Source of the DNA: Acutalibacter sp. 1XD8-36
Lineage (GTDB): Bacteria > Bacillota > Clostridia > Oscillospirales > Acutalibacteraceae
Length of the DNA stretch: 64,000 nt
Direction: 5' to 3'
NCBI RefSeq assembly: GCF_009917525.1
Contig: NZ_QZDU01000011.1
Location: 1-64,000, forward strand
Each line of letters opens with the position of its first letter. Within the stretch, counting starts at the first letter, position 1. Below the pieces are notes generated by a model. The model was not told the origin of the DNA. It searched no databases and was given only the letters and a program-made list of their open reading frames with translations. The position numbers and the translations under genes are program-made. This document shows, in pieces, positions 25,291-32,495 of the stretch.

Positions 25291-25626
25291 ATGGACACGT
25301 CCGATATAATTGGCCTGGTAATAGTAATCATCGTAGGCCTCAGCCTTGTGGGGCTGTCTGTGCCGCTACTTATGGGCCGGGGCGCCTGGCTTATCGCCGG
25401 GTACAACACCATGTCCAAGGAGGAGCAGGAGCACTGGGACGGCCCGGCCCTTGCCAGGTTCACAGGAAAGATACTGCTTGTAATCGGCCTACTGACGGTT
25501 ACTCTCATGCCGGTTATGTGCATTTTCAAATTCCTTTGGCTGACGGTATTGTACACCGTACTCGTTGTAGGGCTGGGCGTGTTTGCGGCAGTCTGGTGTA
25601 ATACAGGAAAGCGGTTTAGGAAATAA
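25291..25626 (+). CDS. DUF3784-like membrane protein
   Basis: A 111-residue protein with three membrane segments (about 7-30, 62-80, 85-105). Between the first two is the loop GRGAWLIAGYNTMSKEEQEHWDGPAL, the recognisable signature of DUF3784 proteins. Function unknown. It is 38 bases after gpmI with an AAAGGAGG site and is followed by a terminator, so it is probably the last gene of the glycolytic transcript. Confidence 0.75.
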   Translation: MDTSDIIGLVIVIIVGLSLVGLSVPLLMGRGAWLIAGYNTMSKEEQEHWDGPALARFTGKILLVIGLLTVTLMPVMCIFKFLWLTVLYTVLVVGLGVFAAVWCNTGKRFRK

Positions 25627-25642
25627 GGTTTAAAGCATTTGA

Positions 25643-25669
25643 GCCCCTGGCAGTTGCCGGGGGCTTTTT
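25643..25669 (+). terminator. Terminator of the glycolytic transcript
   Basis: The stem gcccctgg/ccgggggc with a short loop is followed by TTTTTG. Confidence 0.85.
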
Positions 25670-25721
25670 GTGTGGTTTTATGTGAAATTTGTCGAAAGGG
25701 CTTCCATTCTGTAGAAAAATG

Positions 25722-25730
25722 TGGTATGAT
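25722..25730 (+). promoter_or_regulatory. Possible extended -10 promoter of the structured leader
   Basis: TGG followed by TATGAT at 25725-25730 matches an extended -10. The -35 region is weak (TTCCAT at 17 bases). A start near 25737 would place the long hairpin at the very 5' end of the transcript. Confidence 0.45.
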
Positions 25731-25734
25731 AAGT

Positions 25735-25917
25735 TTGCCACACAATTTCATAAAATGTACTAATTGCGGACACGATACTAGGGCAACAAGTGTTTTCCCC
25801 TCTTACTCGTGTTTTCCGTAATTAGTACTATGGTTAAAATGAGATTGTGTGGCAACAATGGAGGGATTCACTTTTGCAGGTGCGTCTCCCATTGGAGGCG
25901 CACTTTTTATTTTTTAG
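25735..25917 (+). promoter_or_regulatory. Structured leader with long hairpin and attenuator-like terminator
   Basis: A 121-base inverted repeat (25735-25855) has a 17-bp outer stem (ttgccacacaatttcat against atgagattgtgtggcaa, one wobble), an asymmetric internal loop, a 14-bp middle stem and a small inner stem. It is followed by a terminator at 25880-25915 (gtgcgtctcc/ggaggcgcac plus T-rich run). The stretch caatggaggga at 25854 can pair with tctcccattg at the terminator stem and so exclude it. A 19-codon ORF (25858-25917) overlaps the terminator. It reads like an attenuated leader of the DUF4230 gene. Alternatives are an inserted hairpin element or a free-standing small RNA. Confidence 0.55.
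25880..25915 (+). terminator. Attenuator-like terminator before the DUF4230 gene
   Basis: A ten-base-pair stem with a four-base loop, followed by a T-rich tract broken by one A. It ends 19 bases before ATG 25934 and must be bypassed unless a promoter lies in the gap. Confidence 0.8.
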
Positions 25918-25933
25918 AAAAGAGGTAATAGGA

Positions 25934-26575
25934 ATGGGTATGTTTTCCGACAGCAGCACAAAGCGCAGCCTGATAGTCGTCCTAGTGACCCTGCTCATTG
26001 GGGCCTGCATAGGCCTGCTTATGATGAAGTTCTGGCACGACGCAAATCCCCCAAAACCGGAGATTATCACACAGACAGTTGAAAAAGAGGTTGAAAAAAA
26101 GGTCGTGGTGGACTCAGAGTTTGTTGAGGAGCACCTAAGCAACATAGGCCAGCTCTCTACCCTCGAGGTCCAGTACATGGGCGTTATGGAGATTGAGGAT
26201 AAGGAGGGGATTTCCTTCATAAACAAGGCCGGATACTCCATGCTCTACACCATTGAAGCCCAGATAGGCATTGAGTTTGACGATATCAACATTGACGTCT
26301 CCGATACAGAGGTCACTGTTACTGTACCCGAGGCGAAGGTGCTTAACCGGCATGCCGACGGAACATCCCTGCAGTTCTTCGATGAAAAATGGTCGCTGTT
26401 TAAGAACAACTCCATGAATGATGTCCCCACCGCCGTCAAAATGGCAGAAGACAACTTTGACGAGCAGACCGACAAGATTGATACATATACTGGCATAGCA
26501 AAGCGGCAGGCCGAGCTGATGGTACAGAGCCTTCTGACCGGCGTAATAGGCGACAAAAAACTGGTGATAAAGTGA
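25934..26575 (+). CDS. DUF4230 membrane-anchored protein
   Basis: A 213-residue protein with one N-terminal membrane helix (about 11-32) and an outside domain. It has a Val/Glu/Lys-rich stalk (TQTVEKEVEKKVVVDSEFVEEHL) and then the DUF4230 core, recognisable by YTIEAQIGIEFDDINIDVSDTEVTVTVPEAKVL and a final helix rich in charged residues. The function of this family is unknown. ATG 25934 is chosen for the AGAGG site eight bases upstream. The transcript carries the hairpin/terminator leader described at 25735-25917. Confidence 0.75.
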   Translation: MGMFSDSSTKRSLIVVLVTLLIGACIGLLMMKFWHDANPPKPEIITQTVEKEVEKKVVVDSEFVEEHLSNIGQLSTLEVQYMGVMEIEDKEGISFINKAGYSMLYTIEAQIGIEFDDINIDVSDTEVTVTVPEAKVLNRHADGTSLQFFDEKWSLFKNNSMNDVPTAVKMAEDNFDEQTDKIDTYTGIAKRQAELMVQSLLTGVIGDKKLVIK

Positions 26576-26589
26576 GATGTCTACCATAA

Positions 26590-26616
26590 GAGGGGCGCAG
26601 AGTTAAACTGCGCCCC
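26590..26616. terminator. Bidirectional hairpin between convergent genes
   Basis: The stem aggggcgcag/ctgcgcccct with a seven-base loop lies between the DUF4230 gene and the convergent ClC gene. T-runs are short on both sides. Confidence 0.65.
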
Positions 26617-26620
26617 TTCC

Positions 26621-27871
26621 CTATTCTATTGATTTTTCATACGCCCGCCGCTTCACCTTAGAAAACTGAAACCTCTGGCTGTTATAAAGCCCAAAATACC
26701 CCGACATCACAAACGCCACCGCAATCGCCAGGGCAAAGAGCATCAGGTCCGTGGTGCCAAACATCTCGGCGGCAAGGAATATTGTAGCAATAGGGCAGTT
26801 CACCACGGAGCAGAAAAGGGCTGTCATGGCGATGGCCGCGGCAAACCCTGGGCCAAGGCCCAGCAAGGGGCCGACAGTGCAGCCGAAGGTGGCTCCGATA
26901 AAGAGGGTGGGGACTATCTCTCCCCCTTTGAAGCCCGCGCCAACACAGAGGGCCGTCAGGACCAGTTTCAGGGCGAAGGCCCAGGGCTCCGTCTCGCCGC
27001 CTATGGCCCGCTCTATCATATGTGCCCCTGCTCCGGCGTAGTCGGTGAGTTTGAATATCGAGACAAGCGCCGCCATTATGAGTCCACCCAGTGCAATGCG
27101 CAGGTATGGGCTGCCCACCAGCTTTGCCCAGAGCTCAGCGGCCTTGTGCAGGGCTATGCAGAGCACGATACCCAGCGCCGCCACAAGTACTGCCAGGACG
27201 GTCGTGCGCAGCACTGTGCCCATGTCCATGGCGGGCATCTCCGGGAGGGCATACCCCATTGCCTTCGCGCCCAGGGCCCGGGATATCCAGCCCGCTGTGC
27301 AGGAGGATACTACGCAGGGCAAAAGCGCCGCGTACTGGAATGTGCCCACGCATATCACCTCCAGCACGAACACCGCCGCGCTGACCGGCGTGCCGAACAT
27401 TGCCGAGAAGCACGCCGCCATGCCGCACATGGACATCACTCTAACGTCGTCCTCATCAAATCCCAACAGCTCGCCCATATTATGCCCCACGGAGCCCCCA
27501 AGCTGCAGCGCCGCCCCCTCCCTGCCCACGGACGCGCCGAAAAGATGGGACAAAAGGGTTCCTGCTGTTATCAGTGGGGCGAGCAGAACCGGGATATGCT
27601 CGTTTGTTGTGACGGATGTGATTATCAGGTTGGTGCCCGCGTCGAAACTGACCCGGCAGAGCCTGTAGAGCAGCAGGGTCACCGCCCCGGCCATTGGGAG
27701 CAGCCAGATTATCAGCATATGAGCGGAGCGGTATTCCGTCACCCAGTCTATCGCCCAGTGGAAGGCCGTGCCCAGCAGCCCGCATACGGTCCCTGTCAGT
27801 AAAGATACCGCCGCCCATCTCAGGGCCGCAAGGACGTACCTGCCTGCCCCGGCCAGTTTTTCCCGGTCCAT
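26621..27871 (-). CDS. ClC-family chloride channel/antiporter
   Basis: A 416-residue ClC protein with about ten membrane segments. The ion-pathway motif GREGAALQLGGSVG (canonical GREGPxxQ) is present, and the later selectivity stretch is AGFKGGEIVPTLFIGA. The gating Glu of GREG is kept, consistent with H+/Cl- exchange or a fluoride-type function that motifs alone cannot separate. There is no C-terminal CBS domain. ATG 27871 has an AAGGAGG site; a frame 14 codons longer lacks one. A TATAAT near 27900 on the minus strand is a likely promoter. Confidence 0.9.
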   Translation of the reverse strand: MDREKLAGAGRYVLAALRWAAVSLLTGTVCGLLGTAFHWAIDWVTEYRSAHMLIIWLLPMAGAVTLLLYRLCRVSFDAGTNLIITSVTTNEHIPVLLAPLITAGTLLSHLFGASVGREGAALQLGGSVGHNMGELLGFDEDDVRVMSMCGMAACFSAMFGTPVSAAVFVLEVICVGTFQYAALLPCVVSSCTAGWISRALGAKAMGYALPEMPAMDMGTVLRTTVLAVLVAALGIVLCIALHKAAELWAKLVGSPYLRIALGGLIMAALVSIFKLTDYAGAGAHMIERAIGGETEPWAFALKLVLTALCVGAGFKGGEIVPTLFIGATFGCTVGPLLGLGPGFAAAIAMTALFCSVVNCPIATIFLAAEMFGTTDLMLFALAIAVAFVMSGYFGLYNSQRFQFSKVKRRAYEKSIE

Positions 27872-27976
27872 TTTACCCGCCTCCTTCAGATTATTCTTAT
27901 CATTATACATCATACAACCGCCCGGCGCAACCCCGGCAAAGCGCCTTAAAGTTCAGCTATGTACATCTATTTTGTG

Positions 27977-28005
27977 TTGACATTGCCGGGAAGTGACTAT
28001 ATAAT
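27977..28005 (+). promoter_or_regulatory. Promoter of the GH3 gene
   Basis: TTGACA (27977-27982) and TATAAT (28000-28005) are 17 bases apart. AAGGAGG precedes ATG 28041. It is divergent from the ClC gene promoter. Confidence 0.85.
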
Positions 28006-28040
28006 ATATTTGTGAGAAAATACCCAAGGAGGTCAAGCTT

Positions 28041-30254
28041 ATGGACTTCAAGCTCTACAAAAACCCGGACGGCCCGGATATCGGCACCACCGGGGCAAGA
28101 ATAATAGAGGCCGACGGCCTGTATTTCAAGGACCTTTCAGGCACCGGCGAGCTGCTGCCCTATGAGGACTGGCGGCTCAGCGACGAGGAGCGGGCAAAGG
28201 ATTTAGCCTCCCGACTGTCCATCCCGGAGATAGCCGGGCTCATGCTCTACTCCCCCCACCAGATGGTCCCCGCAATGCCGGGCGGCCCCTTCCCCGGCAC
28301 CTATGAGGGCAAGACCTTCCCTGAGAGCGGCGCCCTGCCCTGGGACCTGACCGACCAGCAGAAGAGCTTTGTTGACAGGGACCATGTGCGGCATATCCTG
28401 GCCATGGCTCTGGAAAATGCCGAGACTGCCGCGCGGTGGAGCAACGAGCTGCAGGCCTATGCAGAGAGCCTGCCCTGGGGTATCCCTGTGAACATCTCCA
28501 GCGACCCCCGCCACGGCTCCAGCCAGGCCGGGGCAGAGTACAAGTCCGGGGCCGGGGACGTGTCAAAATGGCCCGAGGGCTTAGGCATGGCGGCAACCTT
28601 CTCCCCTGAGACCTGCCGTGCCTTTGGGGACGCAGTATCAAAGGAGTGCAGGGCCATGGGCATAACCACCGCCCTGTTCCCCCAGGTAGACCTGGCTACC
28701 GAGCCCCGCTGGATGCGTCTCGAGGATACCTTCGGCTCCCACCCCCAGCTTGTAACAGATTTTAGCCGCGTCTACTGCGACAGCCTGCAGACCACCGGGG
28801 GCTCCCCCGACGGCTGGGGCAAGGACAGCGTCTGCGCCATGGCGAAGCACTGGCCTGGCGGGGCGCCCTGCGAGGGCGGACGTGACGCCCACTACCCCTT
28901 CGGGCGCTATGCCGTGTACCCGGGGAACAACCTAAAAGACCACCTGAAGCCCTTCCTTGAGGGGGCCTTCGACCTGCCCGGGCCCACAAAATCCGCGGCG
29001 GCAATTATGCCCTACTACACGGTAAGCTGGGGGCTGGACGAGAAGGACGGCAAGAATGTGGGCAATTCCTACAGCCACTACCTGATAAACGACCTTTTGC
29101 GGGAGAAGTACGGCTATGAGGGCATTGTATGCACCGACTGGGGCATTACCGCCGACCCGGAGCCGGAGATAGACTCCTTCTCCAGCCGCTGCTACGGTGT
29201 GGAGGATTTGACCGAAGCCCAGCGGCACCTTCTGGCTATAGAGAACGGCGTGGACCAGTTCGGCGGCAACTCGGCTATAGCGCCCATACTTGAGGCCTAC
29301 GAGATAGGCTGCGAGCGCCACGGCGAGGAGGTCATGCGCCAGAGGATGGAGCGCTCGGCGGTACGGCTGCTGAAAAATATATTCCGCTGCGGGCTCTTTG
29401 AGAACCCATACCTTGACCCTGAGGAGAGCGTAAAGGTCGCCGGGTGCGAGGAATTCTGCCGGGCAGGGTACGAGGCCCAGCTCAAGTCAGTTGTAATGAT
29501 AAAAAATACCGGCGTGCTGCCCCAGAGGGAGCGCCGGAAGGTGTATATACCCATGCGGCATATCGGGCCCATGAAAGCCTTCTTCCGCTGGGACATGCCT
29601 GCCCAGGATATCGACCCTGTAAGCACTGAGCTTGTTGAAAAGTATTATGACAGGGTGGGCTCTCCCCAGGAGGCCGACTTTGCCATAGTGTTTATTGAGA
29701 GCCCTCTCAGCGACGGCGGCTACTCCAAGGCCGACCGCGAGGCCGGGGGCAACGGCTATCTGCCCATTACCCTACAGTACAGGCCCTATAAGGCTGAAAC
29801 TGCCAGAGAGGTAAGCATTGGCGGCGGCGACCCCAGGGAGGACTTTACCAACCGCAGCTATAAGGGCAAGGTTGGCTGTGCCGCCAACGAGAGCGACCTG
29901 GACCTGGTGCTGGACACTAAAAAAGCTATGGGCGGCAAGCCTGTTATCGTGGTGCTCAGAATGCACAAGCCCACAGTGCCCGGTGAGTTCGAGGGCAGCG
30001 CGGACGGGATACTGGTGGATTTCGGCGTGCAGGGCCAGGCCATTATGGAGCTTATAAGCGGCGCGGCGGAGCCGGGAGGCCTGCTGCCGGTACAGATGCC
30101 CAGGAACATGGAGACCGTGGAGGCCCACTGTGAGGACGTGCCCCTGGACATGGAGGCGTATACAGACTCTGAAGGCAACACCTATGACTTTGGCTTCGGC
30201 ATGAACTGGGGCGGGGTCATAAAGGACGAGCGCACCGGGAGGTACCACAGATGA
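28041..30254 (+). CDS. Glycoside hydrolase family 3 protein
   Basis: A 737-residue GH3 enzyme of the beta-glucosidase/xylosidase group, probably cytoplasmic as no signal peptide is seen. The N-terminal TIM-barrel domain has the substrate-region motifs ISSDPRHGS and CAMAKHWPGGAP (canonical KHF/KHW). The nucleophile Asp is in EGIVCTDWG (about residue 366). The C-terminal alpha/beta sandwich follows, with SVVMIKNTGVLP, and the end motif FGFGMNWG is present. Specificity is not readable. It has its own strong promoter and overlaps the next gene by four bases. Confidence 0.88.
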   Translation: MDFKLYKNPDGPDIGTTGARIIEADGLYFKDLSGTGELLPYEDWRLSDEERAKDLASRLSIPEIAGLMLYSPHQMVPAMPGGPFPGTYEGKTFPESGALPWDLTDQQKSFVDRDHVRHILAMALENAETAARWSNELQAYAESLPWGIPVNISSDPRHGSSQAGAEYKSGAGDVSKWPEGLGMAATFSPETCRAFGDAVSKECRAMGITTALFPQVDLATEPRWMRLEDTFGSHPQLVTDFSRVYCDSLQTTGGSPDGWGKDSVCAMAKHWPGGAPCEGGRDAHYPFGRYAVYPGNNLKDHLKPFLEGAFDLPGPTKSAAAIMPYYTVSWGLDEKDGKNVGNSYSHYLINDLLREKYGYEGIVCTDWGITADPEPEIDSFSSRCYGVEDLTEAQRHLLAIENGVDQFGGNSAIAPILEAYEIGCERHGEEVMRQRMERSAVRLLKNIFRCGLFENPYLDPEESVKVAGCEEFCRAGYEAQLKSVVMIKNTGVLPQRERRKVYIPMRHIGPMKAFFRWDMPAQDIDPVSTELVEKYYDRVGSPQEADFAIVFIESPLSDGGYSKADREAGGNGYLPITLQYRPYKAETAREVSIGGGDPREDFTNRSYKGKVGCAANESDLDLVLDTKKAMGGKPVIVVLRMHKPTVPGEFEGSADGILVDFGVQGQAIMELISGAAEPGGLLPVQMPRNMETVEAHCEDVPLDMEAYTDSEGNTYDFGFGMNWGGVIKDERTGRYHR

Positions 30255-30805
30255 CCCACTCACAGGAGAAGGTGCTGAAGACCTACGACCTGGGGCAGGG
30301 GGCCTCTGCCGAGCTTGTGCAGTGGGAGGAAACCCTCTGGTGCGGCAAGCTGCGCATTGCCGAAAACAATACAGACGAGCCCGACATTGAAAAGCTCATG
30401 GAGGAGTTTGTGGCCCTTGGTGATGCGGAGCTCTCCCCTGTTGACCCCGAGCCGGGATGGGACGTGTGTATGAGCTTCAACTATCTCACATCAGAGCGGC
30501 CCAGCGGGGTTTTCTTCGGGTTCTTGGTCCAGAGCCACAGGCAGCCCGAGGGCTTTGACATGCGCTGGCTGCCCGAGGGGCAGTACCTGAAGCTGGAGAT
30601 AAACGGGGCCACCGCCAAAGCCCTTGAGAGCGAGCCCTGGGCCGGCGGGGTGCCCCCCTACCAGTGGGTCAGCGAGAACGTGGGTCCGAGGCTGGGCTTT
30701 AGCTGTGGGGACAGCGAGCTGCCTATAGCCGAATACTACCACCACAGGGAGGACGGCTCCATCGACGGCTGCTGGCTGTATGTGCCCGTGAGGGAAAAGA
30801 ACTAA
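30251..30805 (+). CDS. GyrI-like effector-binding domain protein
   Basis: A 184-residue protein with the feel of a GyrI/AraC effector-binding (SOUL-like) domain: an alternating beta/alpha pattern, a GWDVCMSFNYL block, FDMRWLPEGQYLKLEINGA and a final DGCWLYVPVR strand. No DNA-binding domain is present. The start overlaps the GH3 stop (ATGA), so it is coupled to the glycosidase and may sense or sequester a small molecule related to its substrate. The family call is tentative. Confidence 0.55.
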   Translation: MTHSQEKVLKTYDLGQGASAELVQWEETLWCGKLRIAENNTDEPDIEKLMEEFVALGDAELSPVDPEPGWDVCMSFNYLTSERPSGVFFGFLVQSHRQPEGFDMRWLPEGQYLKLEINGATAKALESEPWAGGVPPYQWVSENVGPRLGFSCGDSELPIAEYYHHREDGSIDGCWLYVPVREKN

Positions 30806-30832
30806 AGAGGCGTAAATATGGGGCGTTTGGGG

Positions 30833-30859
30833 TAATTTTTTCCTGATTCCTGCCGATAT
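30833..30859 (+). promoter_or_regulatory. Sigma-28 (SigD/FliA)-like promoter
   Basis: TAAT (30833-30836), exactly 15 bases, then GCCGATAT (30852-30859), against the motility sigma consensus TAAA-N15-GCCGATAA. The start would fall about 30 bases before ATG 30899. No sigma-A promoter was seen here. Confidence 0.6.
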
Positions 30860-30898
30860 AGTTAGTAGAGACATTTGTATTTTAAGGAGGAATATCTC

Positions 30899-31564
30899 AT
30901 GGCATTAGAATTTGACCCCAGTGTAGGCCGCTACCAGGGCGTAGCCAGCTACACTAAGGCCGCTGAGTCCGGCAAGAGCACAAAAGCTGCCGATGTCGCC
31001 GAAGGCGAAAAGAAGGCCGCCGAGTCCGGTGCGGCTGAGGGCAGCACCGAGCAGAAGACCGACAGCGTTGAGCTGAGCCAGGACGCAAAGAGCGTGAACA
31101 AGATGAGCGACGAGGAGCGCGCCGCCCTGGTCAAGAGCCTGAAGGCCGACCAGGAGTATCAGATGACCCGCTTCGTCAACATGATGACCCAGACCTTCCA
31201 GAAGCAGGGCATGACCGCCAAGTCCGCCGAGGACGACAGCTTCTGGCGCATGTTTGCCTCCGGCAACCTGCAGGTTGATGCGGAGACCAAGGCCGCCGCT
31301 CAGGAGGCCATCTCCGAGAACGGCTATTGGGGCGTAAAGCAGACCTCCGAGCGTATTTTCAAGATGGCCCAGGCCCTTGCCGGGGACGACGTTGAGAAGA
31401 TGCACAAGATGCAGGAGGCCGTAAAGAAGGGCTATGAGGCCGCAGGCAAGGCCTGGGGCGGCGATTTGCCCGGAATTGCAGGGGACACCATCAGCGCCGT
31501 TGACAAGATGTTTGAGGACTATTTTGCCCAGGCCGGCAAGGTCGAGGGCGAGACTGAGGAATAA
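30899..31564 (+). CDS. Unknown helical protein under a sigma-28-like promoter
   Basis: A 221-residue soluble protein, very rich in Ala, Lys and Glu, with no signal peptide and no Cys. The first ~70 residues are low-complexity. A DSVELSQDAKSVNKM segment follows, then a helical domain with TRFVNMMTQTFQKQG, a conserved-looking SENGYWGVKQTSERIFKMAQALAG and a C-terminal amphipathic helix. The LSxDAK phrase resembles stretches in flagellum-associated proteins (SigD targets such as FlgM-like or hook-associated helpers), but I cannot assign a family. A strong AAGGAGG precedes ATG 30899, and the gene is monocistronic with a terminator at 31585. Confidence 0.65.
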   Translation: MALEFDPSVGRYQGVASYTKAAESGKSTKAADVAEGEKKAAESGAAEGSTEQKTDSVELSQDAKSVNKMSDEERAALVKSLKADQEYQMTRFVNMMTQTFQKQGMTAKSAEDDSFWRMFASGNLQVDAETKAAAQEAISENGYWGVKQTSERIFKMAQALAGDDVEKMHKMQEAVKKGYEAAGKAWGGDLPGIAGDTISAVDKMFEDYFAQAGKVEGETEE

Positions 31565-31584
31565 GCTCTACTTAATCTCAATAT

Positions 31585-31616
31585 AAAATGGCAGCGCTTC
31601 TGGGCGCTGCCATTTT
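31585..31616. terminator. Bidirectional terminator
   Basis: The stem aaaatggcagcgc/gcgctgccatttt with a six-base loop sits between convergent genes, with A/T runs on both arms. Confidence 0.9.
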
Positions 31617-31836
31617 ACTTTTTGCGCGGGTAGGGCCTTGTTTCGTCAGTCAGCTCCAATAGGTAGTCCACGCTGGTGTTGTAAAACTCACTGAGTTTTA
31701 TGAGCACCTCGGGCGGTATGCCCCGCTTGCCTATCTCGTAGTTTGAATAGCATACCTGCGAGCAGTTCAGATACTCCGCAATGTCCACTTGCTTTAGGTC
31801 ATGGTCCTCCCTTAGGTCCCGGATTCGTCTGTACAC
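31615..31836 (-). CDS. XRE-family helix-turn-helix regulator
   Basis: A 73-residue single-domain Cro/C1-type DNA-binding protein: the HTH is in DLKQVDIAEYLNCSQVCYSNYEIGKRG, and the end is the common ISEFYNTSVDYLLE-like block (KLSEFYNTSVDYLLELT). It lies divergent from the two-promoter locus at 31894-32351. The promoter there carries repeated caaatNgtt-like motifs (31880-31915), plausible operators for this protein. Confidence 0.88.
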   Translation of the reverse strand: MYRRIRDLREDHDLKQVDIAEYLNCSQVCYSNYEIGKRGIPPEVLIKLSEFYNTSVDYLLELTDETRPYPRKK

Positions 31837-31893
31837 TCATGCGCCCCCTCAAAATTAGGTACACAAAAAGTATAGACAAAACAAATTGTTATA

Positions 31894-31922
31894 TTGACAT
31901 GTAAAGCAAATCGTTGTATAAT
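31894..31922 (+). promoter_or_regulatory. Consensus promoter P1 with possible XRE operators
   Basis: TTGACA (31894-31899) and TATAAT (31917-31922) are 17 bases apart. The repeats acaaattgtt and gcaaatcgttgt flank and fill the spacer, and could bind the divergent XRE protein. Transcription would start near 31929 and meet a terminator at 31952. Confidence 0.8.
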
Positions 31923-31949
31923 GGGATTATAGAAAATAGCTTACAAGAT

Positions 31950-32351
31950 ATGAAGCCGGGGCAAACTTTCTCCTCCCCCTCCCCGGCTTCATTTTTTATT
32001 TCCTGGCGGCAAGGGGCACTATTGACTTTTATCATTGGTTGCGCTAGAATAATTTTGGTAAAATCTGCTAAGATAAAAGAAGAATTAGGATACGCCTACA
32101 CAAACAACCTGGTCTACGGCATTCCCAACAATAAGTACGGCGGCCCAAAGCCCACCCCGGCCCCCACGCCAAAGCCCACTCCAAAACCTACCCCTGCTCC
32201 GTCCACAGACAAGGTCTACTGGACCGAGACTGGCTCACGCTACCATAAGACCGAAAAATGTGTGACCCTAAAAAATGCGAAGCGGATATTCTCAGGGTCT
32301 CTTGAGAACGGAAAGCTCAACGGGCGCACCCCCTGCAAGGTCTGCTGGTAA
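31950..32351 (+). CDS. Proline-repeat protein with C-terminal Cys/His mini-domain (start uncertain)
   Basis: The reliable part is the last ~85 residues. A PTPAPTPKPTPKPTPAP linker is followed by a domain YWTETGSRYHKTEKCVTLKN...GRTPCKVCW. The Gly-x-x-Tyr-His...Cys...Pro-Cys-x-x-Cys pattern is a small probable metal-binding tail seen at the ends of secreted or nuclease-like proteins. The N-terminus is doubtful: ATG 31950 has no ribosome site and lies in a terminator hairpin, while the second promoter (P2) starts RNA near 32057 with no good start codon behind it. It may be a decayed gene or use an unusual start. Confidence 0.45.
   Translation: MKPGQTFSSPSPASFFISWRQGALLTFIIGCARIILVKSAKIKEELGYAYTNNLVYGIPNNKYGGPKPTPAPTPKPTPKPTPAPSTDKVYWTETGSRYHKTEKCVTLKNAKRIFSGSLENGKLNGRTPCKVCW
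31952..31998 (+). terminator. Terminator-like hairpin just after P1
   Basis: The stem gaagccgggg/ccccggcttc with a 19-base loop is followed by ATTTTTTATTT. It would limit P1 transcripts to about 70 nt. Confidence 0.7.
32022..32050 (+). promoter_or_regulatory. Promoter P2 of the proline-repeat gene
   Basis: TTGACT (32022-32027) and TAGAAT (32045-32050) are 17 bases apart, placed after the terminator-like hairpin. Confidence 0.65.
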
Positions 32352-32361
32352 GCCAATCCAT

Positions 32362-32396
32362 GAAGAAGCCGGGCTGCCCCCGGTTTCTTCTTTATT
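32362..32396 (+). terminator. Terminator after the proline-repeat gene
   Basis: The stem gaagaagccggg/cccggtttcttc is followed by a TTTATTTAT tract. Confidence 0.85.
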
Positions 32397-32421
32397 TATA
32401 AGAAAAAATCTCCCCAACCGG

Positions 32422-32450
32422 TTGACCCGCACCTGAATCTCGTGTATAAT
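32422..32450 (+). promoter_or_regulatory. Promoter of degV
   Basis: TTGACC (32422-32427) and TATAAT (32445-32450) are 17 bases apart. GAAAGGAA precedes ATG 32496. Confidence 0.8.
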
Positions 32451-32495
32451 TATAGTGTTTGCAAAGAAATAACCCAGTGAAAGGAATGCTTAGAT

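Noticed and set aside
25735-25917. 6S RNA or SRP RNA
   Set aside because: The length is about right, but there is no large central bubble and no SRP tetraloop motif; kept as an unknown leader to be tested by a covariance search.
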